In this document: in pieces, positions 24,350 to 30,854 of the stretch | How the letters are laid out: every line of letters starts with the position of its first letter | Numbering within the stretch: position 1 is the stretch's first letter | Assembly: GCA_937873275.1 (NCBI GenBank) | Contig: CALMRC010000200.1 | Coordinates: forward strand, 1-54,466 | Reading direction: 5' to 3' | Length of the DNA stretch: 54,466 nucleotides | From: an uncultured Spirochaetota bacterium | GTDB taxonomy: Bacteria > Spirochaetota > Spirochaetia > Treponematales > UBA12059 | Made by a program: the position numbers and the translations under genes | Notes under the pieces: generated by a model | Database searches by the model: none | Told to the model about the DNA's origin: nothing | The model's input: the letters and a program-made list of their open reading frames with translations, nothing else

Positions 24350-25525
24350 TCACTCCTCCGCCTTCGCCCGGACCTCCCCCCATACCCGCAGGAGGTTTCC
24401 GCCCAGGATCTTGGCCAGATCCTCCTCGCCGTAGCCCATCGACAAAAGCTCCCGCACCAGGTTGGCGTACATGGACACGTCCGCCAGCTCCTTGGGCAGG
24501 GAGAACCCGACCCCGTCGAAGTCGGATCCCAGGCCGACGTGGTCGATCCCGGCGATCCGGACGGTCCGGTCGATCGCCTCCGCGACGTCCCGCGCGGTGG
24601 CCAGGTCCGCGGAGGCGTGGGTGCTGCGGTAGGCGTCCCGGAGGAAGTAGGACCCGAAGGCCAGGCAGACGATCCCCCCGGATTCCGCGACGCCCCGGAC
24701 CAGGTCGTCCGGGAGGTTCCGCTCGTAGCCGGGGGTGAGGGACCGAAGGCCCGAGTGGGATGCGATGACCGGAGCGGAGGATAGTTTCAGGATTTGGCGG
24801 ATCGCCTCGTCCGTGGCGTGGGACACGTCGATCACGATGCCCAGGCGGTTCATTTCCCCGATCACCTCGCGGCCGAAGGGGGACAGGCCACCCCAGCGGT
24901 GCGCGGGGTCCGGCTCCATGGAAGAGTCGCAGAGGTGGTTGTCCTCGGAATGGACGAGGCCGATGTAGGAAGCCCCCCGGTCCCGGAAGTACCGGAGCCG
25001 GTCGAGCCGGCCCTCCAGGGGGGCGCCGTTCTCGATCCCGACGGCCAGGGCGAGCCGGCCCGATCCGAAGGCCGCCCGGGCATCCTCGGGGCTCCGCGCC
25101 AAGGCGAGCTTGTCCGGATGGGCCTCGGCGGCCTTGAGGACCAGGTCGATCCTCTCCTCCGCACGGGAGAAGGCCGTTCCCGCGTCCTCGTCCTCGGGGG
25201 GCACGTAGGCGGCCAGGAAGGCGAGGTTCAGCCCGCCCTTCCGGGCCCGGGGCTCGTCGAAGTTGCCGGAAGTCCCGATCGTCAGGTCCTCGTAGGGGCT
25301 GGCCCGGTCGGGATAGTCGATGTGCCCGTCCGCGATGAAAAGCCGTGCGGTGAGCTCCACGGCCCGGGCCTTGAGGACCGCGGGATCCCGCGGGGGGATG
25401 GCGCGGCCCGGCCCGCAGGATGCCAGGAGGACAGCCGACAGGGCGATCGCCGGGATGCGCGACCGGGCGGTGCGGGCGGCCGGTCGCCGGGAAGTGCCGG
25501 GCGTGGAAATGGATGGATTTCTCAT
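24350..25525 (-). CDS. Membrane dipeptidase (M19 renal dipeptidase family), lipoprotein
   Basis: 391 residues. Signal peptide with lipobox LLASC (~residue 31). The zinc-site residues are intact: HID in DGHIDYP, Glu in VGIENG (~160), His in VIASHSG (~260) and Asp in LGSDFDG (~345). M19 enzymes split dipeptides, often with D-amino acids. Being membrane-anchored it may take part in peptide uptake or peptidoglycan recycling. The start at 25525 is preferred because the signal peptide begins there; the frame runs further up without homology. A TACTAT ends 6 bases before the ATG. Confidence 0.92.
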   Translation of the reverse strand: MRNPSISTPGTSRRPAARTARSRIPAIALSAVLLASCGPGRAIPPRDPAVLKARAVELTARLFIADGHIDYPDRASPYEDLTIGTSGNFDEPRARKGGLNLAFLAAYVPPEDEDAGTAFSRAEERIDLVLKAAEAHPDKLALARSPEDARAAFGSGRLALAVGIENGAPLEGRLDRLRYFRDRGASYIGLVHSEDNHLCDSSMEPDPAHRWGGLSPFGREVIGEMNRLGIVIDVSHATDEAIRQILKLSSAPVIASHSGLRSLTPGYERNLPDDLVRGVAESGGIVCLAFGSYFLRDAYRSTHASADLATARDVAEAIDRTVRIAGIDHVGLGSDFDGVGFSLPKELADVSMYANLVRELLSMGYGEEDLAKILGGNLLRVWGEVRAKAEE

Positions 25526-25531
25526 GATCCT

Positions 25532-25560
25532 ATAGTACGCTCCCTTGGCAGGACATTCCA
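25532..25560 (-). promoter_or_regulatory. Putative leaderless promoter of the dipeptidase gene
   Basis: Minus strand: TGGAAT (25560-25555), 17 bases, TACTAT (25537-25532), then 6 bases to the ATG. An AGGA 2 bases before the ATG is too close to be a usual ribosome site. Confidence 0.5.
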
Positions 25561-25607
25561 GCCGGGCCGCGGCGCGTACACGGGAGGGTACGGCCGCGAA
25601 GCCCGAG

Positions 25608-26567
25608 TCAGGGACGGTCCGGCAGGTTTTCGGCGTCCAGGACCAGGGTATGGATCCGGTCCAGTTCCACGTAGACGTACGGGTTCCCGTCGTAGTCGTG
25701 GATTCCCGCCCCCTTCTCGGGGATTCGAAGTCCCGCGATCTCCTTGGATCCCTCGAAGGGGGTGGACCACCTGTCCTTCCGGCTCCGGCCCTCCACCTCC
25801 GCGTAGCGGTCCCCGGTCTTCCAGTCCACGGGGCGGCCCTCGGCATCCACGGTCATCACCGCGGAGACGGTCATCCCCGTGTGGGTCACGGAAAGCTCCA
25901 CGCTGTCCGGCCCGGCCTGCCGCCACCGGAGGGGGAGGCTGAAGTAGGCCAGGGGGCAGAGAGTCAGGTCGTTCAGGAAGGTGGCCAAGGCGGAGACGGC
26001 CATTTCGGGCCCCCGGGAGTCCACGACCTTGATCAGGTTCAGGGCCTTGATGAGCATCCGGCCCCGGCCTTCCAGGAAGGAGTCGATCCCGTTCATGGGG
26101 GGCTTGGTCGAGGTCAGGAAGACCACCCGGGCGGGATTGTCCAGGCGGTTGTACTGTCGCATGACCAGGGGCATCCAGGGTGCTTCCGGGCCGTTCCGGA
26201 TCCGGCCCTCCAGGATCACGGAAAAGGAGGCGATCCGGGGCTTCCCGGAAACGTTCGCATGCCGGAAGTAGCGGCGGGCCGGCTCCGGCAGGGCATCGAT
26301 GTCGGCGTCGGTCACCGGGGTTCCGGGCGCGGCCATGGGCAGGGCGATCCAGGCGGTGTCCGCCGTCCGGGCTTCCGATCCCGCGACGGCCGCAGGATCC
26401 GGCCCGGCCGGCCCGGGGCCGTAGCCGAAGGCCGGAGGCAGGGACCGCGCGGTCGCGACGTCCGCCCGGGCTTGCCGCTCTAGGCCTCCGAGCCGGGCGG
26501 CGAGAAGGAGAACCGCCGCGGCGGCGAGGACGCCGACCAGGACGCGGATCATCAGGTTCATCATCAT
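25608..26567 (-). CDS. DUF6544-like membrane-anchored protein
   Basis: 319 residues. One N-terminal membrane segment (~residues 6-26) and then a soluble domain. The block ALPEPARRYFRHANVSGKPRIASFSVILEGRIRN and the later HTGMTVSAVMTVDAEGRPVDWKTGDRY resemble the DUF6544 family of unknown function. Its ATG overlaps the stop of the FMN-binding gene (ATGA), so it is the third gene of the TetR operon. The soluble part probably faces the periplasm. Function unknown; the family call is from memory of the pattern and moderate. Confidence 0.7.
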   Translation of the reverse strand: MMMNLMIRVLVGVLAAAAVLLLAARLGGLERQARADVATARSLPPAFGYGPGPAGPDPAAVAGSEARTADTAWIALPMAAPGTPVTDADIDALPEPARRYFRHANVSGKPRIASFSVILEGRIRNGPEAPWMPLVMRQYNRLDNPARVVFLTSTKPPMNGIDSFLEGRGRMLIKALNLIKVVDSRGPEMAVSALATFLNDLTLCPLAYFSLPLRWRQAGPDSVELSVTHTGMTVSAVMTVDAEGRPVDWKTGDRYAEVEGRSRKDRWSTPFEGSKEIAGLRIPEKGAGIHDYDGNPYVYVELDRIHTLVLDAENLPDRP

Positions 26568-26962
26568 TCCCCGCCCTCCCCCGCGGCTACGGCCTTCTCC
26601 AGGGCGTCCTGGACGGCCCTCAGGATGACCTTGCTGCTGCCGGTGGCGCCGCTCACCGTGTCCACCGCGAGGCTCTGGGCCGCGATGACCCGGTCCGTGA
26701 TCGCCTCCGCGGGCTTGCCCTTCCCGCAGTCATGCCGGAGGATCTCGATGCCCTCGATCCTGCGGGACCGGGTGTCCACGGATACCGTCGCGGAGACCAG
26801 GGTTGTGTTCCATTCCCCGACCCAGGTACCGTCCGCGGTCTTGGCCAGGTCGGGATCGGCGATCTCGATTCGGTCGATCTCGCCCATGAACGCGCAGCCT
26901 CCCATAAGGACGGCAAGCGCGACGGCGGCCGGTACGGCCCGCCGCCTTCCTTCCGATTTCAT
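26564..26962 (-). CDS. FMN-binding domain lipoprotein
   Basis: 132 residues. Lipobox LMGGC at about residue 23. The FMN_bind domain is recognisable by IEILRHDCGKG and the flavinylation-type motif DTVSGATGSSKVILRAV (~100-117), where FMN may be attached covalently through a phosphoester bond. Such proteins pass electrons outside the inner membrane. It overlaps both neighbours by 4 bases (ATGA at each junction), so it is translationally coupled to the regulator before it and the DUF6544-like gene after it. Confidence 0.88.
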   Translation of the reverse strand: MKSEGRRRAVPAAVALAVLMGGCAFMGEIDRIEIADPDLAKTADGTWVGEWNTTLVSATVSVDTRSRRIEGIEILRHDCGKGKPAEAITDRVIAAQSLAVDTVSGATGSSKVILRAVQDALEKAVAAGEGGE

Positions 26963-27624
26963 GGTTCGCTCCTTCCGCGCCCGTTCCGGCGCGCAGATTC
27001 CCTATGCCCGGCCGGGTATATCCCGCCGGAAGGCCGCCCCGATGCGGCGGCCCGAACGGCCCCGACAAGGAAGTCGGCGGCCGATTCGATCCATTCCTGT
27101 TCCCGGGCCCGCGGGATTCCCTCGTCCTGGACGAGGGAGAGGGCCATGCCGTACAAGGTCGCGGCGGTCCATCGGCCGATCCGCTCGGCTTCCCGGGGTT
27201 TCCGATCCCCGCCCAGGATTTCGGCGACCAGGGCCGGGATGTCCCCGAAGGATCCGCCCTCGACGGCGGCGCCGGTCAGGGCGGGCTCGGTTCGGGACCA
27301 TTCCGCGATGAGCCGGAAGCCCGACCGGTCCCGGACCCAGAACCGGAGGTAGTACCGGGCCGTGGCCGCCAGGAGCGCCTCGGGGCCTTCGGCGCCGCGG
27401 CGGGCCGCCTCGAGGCCCCGGACGAACCGTCCGTGTCCCCGCTCGATCATGGCCCGGACGATCTCCTGTTTGGACCGGAAATGCCGGTACGCCGCCGGGG
27501 CGGACAGGCCGATCCGCTCCGCGATGGCCCGCATCGACAGGGATTCCAGTCCCTTGAAGCGGGCTATCTCCTCCGCCGCGTCGAGTATCCTGGACCGGGT
27601 GTCCGACGCTTCCGGTTCCGGCAT
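26959..27624 (-). CDS. TetR family transcriptional regulator
   Basis: 221 residues. N-terminal TetR HTH: RILDAAEEIARFKGLESLSMRAIAERIGLSAPAAYRHFRSK (~residues 10-52). A helical ligand-binding domain follows with a WHG-type C-terminal pattern. I chose ATG 27624 because GGAGG lies 8 bases before it; an ATG 39 bases upstream lacks this and falls in the operator region. It heads an operon with the FMN-binding and DUF6544-like genes and very likely represses it and itself through the GTTAAC palindromes upstream. The ligand is unknown. Confidence 0.92.
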   Translation of the reverse strand: MPEPEASDTRSRILDAAEEIARFKGLESLSMRAIAERIGLSAPAAYRHFRSKQEIVRAMIERGHGRFVRGLEAARRGAEGPEALLAATARYYLRFWVRDRSGFRLIAEWSRTEPALTGAAVEGGSFGDIPALVAEILGGDRKPREAERIGRWTAATLYGMALSLVQDEGIPRAREQEWIESAADFLVGAVRAAASGRPSGGIYPAGHRESARRNGRGRSEP

Positions 27625-27646
27625 TCCGGCATCCTCCCGAATTGCA

Positions 27647-27704
27647 GTTAACGATGTTAACATCGCGCGATCGCATTGTTAACACTGTAAACAACTATTG
27701 TCAA
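27647..27704 (-). promoter_or_regulatory. TetR promoter overlapped by GTTAAC operator palindromes
   Basis: Minus strand: TTGACA (27704-27699), 17 bases, TAACAA (27681-27676). A 19-base near-perfect palindrome (27676-27694, TTGTTAAC...GTAAACAA) covers the spacer and -10. A second pair, GTTAAC at 27647 and 27656, lies downstream. The arrangement fits autorepression by the TetR protein. Confidence 0.65.
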
Positions 27705-27740
27705 GGGGTCGGACGGGCTCTCGGGACGCCCGCGGCGGGC

Positions 27741-27769
27741 TTGACAGGAACGGTTCTCGGAACGATAGT
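27741..27769 (+). promoter_or_regulatory. Promoter of the PAS histidine kinase gene
   Basis: TTGACA (27741-27746), 17-base spacer, GATAGT (27764-27769). It lies about 50 bases ahead of the chosen GTG and rules out the longer reading frame start at 27642. Confidence 0.65.
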
Positions 27770-27821
27770 GCGGGTAGCCGGGATACGGCGCGCAGAAGGA
27801 ACGAACGCGTTCGGAGGCGAG

Positions 27822-28880
27822 GTGAAGGAGAATCGGACGAAGCCCCCGGGAGAGGGTGAACCCCGGATCGCCCGGACGGAACGGGAGCGCCTCCGGTTCG
27901 TCATCGACGGCGCCGGCCTGGGAACCTGGGATTGGGATGTCCGCACGGATCGGACCGTATTCAATGAAACCTGGGCCGCCATGCTGGGATATACCCTGGC
28001 GGAGCTTACCCCCTACGACTACCGGACCTGGTCCCGTCTGGTCCACCCCGACGACATCGGCCGGGCGGAAGCCGCCCTGGAGGACTGCATCTCCGGCCGG
28101 GCTCCCTACTACGAGTGCGAATTCCGGATGCGGCACAAGGACGGCCGCTGGGTCTGGATCCTGGACCGGGGCCGGGTGATGACCCGGGACGCCCGGGGCC
28201 GTCCCTCCCACATGTTCGGAACCCACACGGACATCGACCGCATGAAGAGGACCGAGGAGGAGCTCCGCCGGGGCCTCGAGGAGAAGGAGCTCCTGCTCCG
28301 GGAGACCCACCACCGCATCAAGAACAACCTAGCCTCCGTCGCCAGCCTGCTTTCCCTGCAGTCGGGGTACGTCGCCAGTCCGGAGGCCCAGTCCGCCCTG
28401 CACGAGGCCCTGGGCCGGGTCCGGAGCATGCAATCCCTGTACACGAAGATGCTTTCCGCCGGGGAGGACGTCCGGGAGGTCTCGGTTCCGGGATACCTCT
28501 CGGACATCGCGGATTCCGTGATCGGGCTCTTCCCCGGCGCCGCCGCCGTAACCGTGGAAACGCGGTTCGAAACCCTGTCCCTGGACGCGAAGCGCCTGTT
28601 CCCCCTGGGGATCATCCTGAACGAACTGTTGACCAACGCGATGAAGCACGCCTTCGCGGGGAGAACGACCGGGAGGATCGAGGTTTCCCTGGAACGTCGG
28701 GGAGGACGGATCGTGTTTTCCCTGCGGGACGACGGGGTGGGGCTTCCCCCGGGCTTCGGCTCGGCCGACCCCGCGGGATTCGGTATAACCCTGGTCCGCA
28801 TCCTGGGCGAGCAGCTCGGGGGCACATCCCGGTTCGAGTCGGATACCGGGACCCGGGTGACCGTCGAGTTTCCGGAATAG
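27822..28880 (+). CDS. PAS sensor histidine kinase of the HisKA_2 type
   Basis: 352 residues, soluble. A PAS domain with PAC segment (~residues 25-140: TWDWDVRTDRTVFNETW, LVHPDDIGRAE, YECEFRMRHKDGRWVWI) is followed by a HisKA_2 dimerisation domain with phospho-His in RETHHRIKNNL (~163). The ATPase domain (~245-350) has N-box LLTNAMKHAF and G1 DDGVGLPPGFG. HisKA_2 kinases often sense light or redox through PAS. GGAGG precedes the GTG start. No response regulator is adjacent, so its partner is elsewhere or is the diguanylate cyclase pathway; that link is inference. Confidence 0.92.
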   Translation: MKENRTKPPGEGEPRIARTERERLRFVIDGAGLGTWDWDVRTDRTVFNETWAAMLGYTLAELTPYDYRTWSRLVHPDDIGRAEAALEDCISGRAPYYECEFRMRHKDGRWVWILDRGRVMTRDARGRPSHMFGTHTDIDRMKRTEEELRRGLEEKELLLRETHHRIKNNLASVASLLSLQSGYVASPEAQSALHEALGRVRSMQSLYTKMLSAGEDVREVSVPGYLSDIADSVIGLFPGAAAVTVETRFETLSLDAKRLFPLGIILNELLTNAMKHAFAGRTTGRIEVSLERRGGRIVFSLRDDGVGLPPGFGSADPAGFGITLVRILGEQLGGTSRFESDTGTRVTVEFPE

Positions 28881-28932
28881 ACCCCCCTCCAGGGGGATGC
28901 GTACCCGCGCGGTTTTGTGTCGGACTCCCTCG

Positions 28933-28962
28933 TAGCCGATCCCGGCGCCTTCGTGGTACCTT
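28933..28962 (+). promoter_or_regulatory. Weak leaderless-type promoter of the diguanylate cyclase gene
   Basis: TAGCCG (28933-28938), 18 bases, TACCTT (28957-28962), then 6 bases to the ATG with no SD sequence. The -10 geometry equals that of the ABC ATPase gene, but the -35 is poor. Confidence 0.3.
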
Positions 28963-28968
28963 TTCGCC

Positions 28969-30120
28969 ATGGGGAAACGGGCTCGATCGGAACCCGACCG
29001 CGAGACGGCGGAGGCCCTCGATCAGTACAGGGCGCTGGAGGCGTCCGGGGCGAGGAACGCCCTGGAAACCCTCCGGCGGGAAAACCGGGAACTCGAGAGC
29101 CTGGTGAACGACGCGTCCGGCCTCCTGAGCCTGTCCGGGATCCCGGAGATGCTCGACTTCGCCATCACCCGGTTCCTGGACCGGTTCATCCCCGTCTTCC
29201 TCGCCTTCTTGATCGAACCACCCCGGGGAGGCCGTATCCGGCAGTATTGCTTCCGGTCCCTGAAGCCGGTGGACGAGTCGGTCCCGGTTCGGTACTACCG
29301 GATCCTCAAGGGGCTCTTCCTGGAAGACGCCCGACCCAGGACCTTCGAGGAAGTCCGCCGGGCTCTGGGAGAGTCCTCGTTCGGCCGGGACTTCCTGTCC
29401 TACGAGCCGGAGTACATCCTCCCGATGCGGGGGATCGGGGGCCTCTACGGGATCCTTCTCCTGGGCCGCAAGATCGCCGGGGCGGAATACACCCTTCCGG
29501 AGCGGATGTACGTGGACCGCCTTTCGCGGTTCCTGTCCATCGGCATCCAGAACGGCCTCCACCACGAGAGCTCCATCACGGATCCCAAGACGGGGCTGTT
29601 CAACCACGACTACTTCATGCGGCGGGTCGAGGACGAGCTGGCCCGTTCCGCGCGCCACGGTTCCCGGGCGGGACTGATCCTGGTCGACGTGGACCACTTC
29701 AAGCGCTTCAACGATACCTTCGGGCATCTGGCCGGGGACGAGGTCCTCCAGGTCCTCTCCCGGGTCCTGCGGGCGGCCACCCGGTCCGAGGACACCGTCG
29801 CCCGGTTCGGCGGGGAGGAATTCTCCGCCCTGATCCTGGAGTGCGACGAGATTCACCTGGCGGAGGTGGCGGAGCGCATCCGTTCGGCCGTGGAGGGGAT
29901 GCGGGTCCCCTACAAGGGAAAGATTCTCGCGATTACCGTCAGCCTCGGCGCCCGCATGCTGGATGCCCGGGATCGGCGGGGTTCCCGGGATCTCCTGGAC
30001 GACGCGGACCGGGCCCTCTACGCTTCCAAGGCCGCGGGGCGGAACCGGGCTACGATCCACCGGACCGGATTGCTGGGTCGAGCGTCCATCCTGAGGCTTT
30101 CGCGGGAAAAGGCGGGATAG
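28969..30120 (+). CDS. Diguanylate cyclase with N-terminal GAF-like domain
   Basis: 383 residues. An N-terminal coiled segment (~1-40) and a GAF-like sensory domain (~45-190) precede an intact GGDEF domain (~200-370) with active-site GGEEF (~282-286). An inhibitory RxxD site (RSED) lies 5 residues before the signature, so the enzyme should make c-di-GMP and be product-inhibited. DVDHFKRFNDTFGHLAGDE and DDADRALYASKAAGRN are textbook. The signal is unknown. It lacks an SD sequence. Together with the EAL protein at 20 kb it could form a c-di-GMP circuit in this region. Confidence 0.94.
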   Translation: MGKRARSEPDRETAEALDQYRALEASGARNALETLRRENRELESLVNDASGLLSLSGIPEMLDFAITRFLDRFIPVFLAFLIEPPRGGRIRQYCFRSLKPVDESVPVRYYRILKGLFLEDARPRTFEEVRRALGESSFGRDFLSYEPEYILPMRGIGGLYGILLLGRKIAGAEYTLPERMYVDRLSRFLSIGIQNGLHHESSITDPKTGLFNHDYFMRRVEDELARSARHGSRAGLILVDVDHFKRFNDTFGHLAGDEVLQVLSRVLRAATRSEDTVARFGGEEFSALILECDEIHLAEVAERIRSAVEGMRVPYKGKILAITVSLGARMLDARDRRGSRDLLDDADRALYASKAAGRNRATIHRTGLLGRASILRLSREKAG

Positions 30121-30151
30121 GTTCGAACGGCGGGGGATACTTCAAGAGATC

Positions 30152-30189
30152 CCGGGACGCCCCGATCTTCGCAGGTCGGGGTATCCCGG
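30152..30189. terminator. Bidirectional hairpin between convergent genes
   Basis: 14-bp stem with a two-base internal mismatch, CCGGGACGCCCCGA / TCGGGGTATCCCGG, 10-base loop. It lies between the cyclase and lipoprotein stops. No clear U-tract. Confidence 0.55.
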
Positions 30190-30205
30190 TCGGGGTTCGG
30201 CTCGC

Positions 30206-30754
30206 TTACTTCACCGGATCCGTGGGAACCCGGAGGTACTCGATGTAGTAGGGGTCTCCGTCGATCTCTACCTGGTTCTTGTAGAGGAGTTCCGTGGAGG
30301 TGATGTTGCCCAGGCCCCAGGAATCCTTCCGGTAGCTGTCCGCGGAGATCTTGTCATGGTTCGCCCATCCGACCAGATAGAACACGGGCGCTCCCACGAC
30401 GAAATCGGCCTTCGTCGCCTTCCGGCTTCCGATCACGTAGTTGACCCACTGCTTCTTGCCGTCCGACACCCAGAGGGCTTCCGCCTGGTTCTTGGTGGCC
30501 GCGCTGGCGGGGGTCAGGATCTTGGCCAGACGGAATCCGGAATCGAACATGGAGCGGGAGTCGGCGGACGCGAGGATCTCGCCGGACTGGAACTCGACGG
30601 GCGCCGCCGCGGACGCGACCGCCGAACTTCCGCCGCCGCCGCTGGGGACCACGGCGCCGAGAGCCCCGCTCAGGGCTCCCTGGGCCATGGAAGAGCAGGA
30701 CGCCGCGATCAAGACCAATCCCAGCGTCAGACCGATGTAGACGAACTTTTTCAT
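30206..30754 (-). CDS. Hypothetical lipoprotein
   Basis: 182 residues. Signal peptide with lipobox IAASC (~residue 20), then a Gly/Ser/Ala-rich stretch (~25-52) and a mixed alpha/beta domain with several Trp and Tyr residues (ALWVSDGKKQWVNYVIG, GAPVFYLVGWANHD). No family recognised. A good ribosome site (AGGAGA, 8 bases before the ATG) and its own promoter suggest solid expression. It is surrounded by signalling genes, but nothing links it to them functionally. Confidence 0.8.
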   Translation of the reverse strand: MKKFVYIGLTLGLVLIAASCSSMAQGALSGALGAVVPSGGGGSSAVASAAAPVEFQSGEILASADSRSMFDSGFRLAKILTPASAATKNQAEALWVSDGKKQWVNYVIGSRKATKADFVVGAPVFYLVGWANHDKISADSYRKDSWGLGNITSTELLYKNQVEIDGDPYYIEYLRVPTDPVK

Positions 30755-30798
30755 GGACCTATCTCCTTTGACGGCTTTCCCTTGGGGTGCCGGGGACT

Positions 30799-30826
30799 AG
30801 TATATACCTGTCCCGCAGGAAATCAA
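30799..30826 (-). promoter_or_regulatory. Promoter of the hypothetical lipoprotein gene
   Basis: Minus strand TTGATT (30826-30821), 16 bases, TATACT (30804-30799); leader of about 38 bases with AGGAGA. Confidence 0.65.
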
Positions 30827-30854
30827 GGACGGATGGACAGCCCGGCGGACGGCT

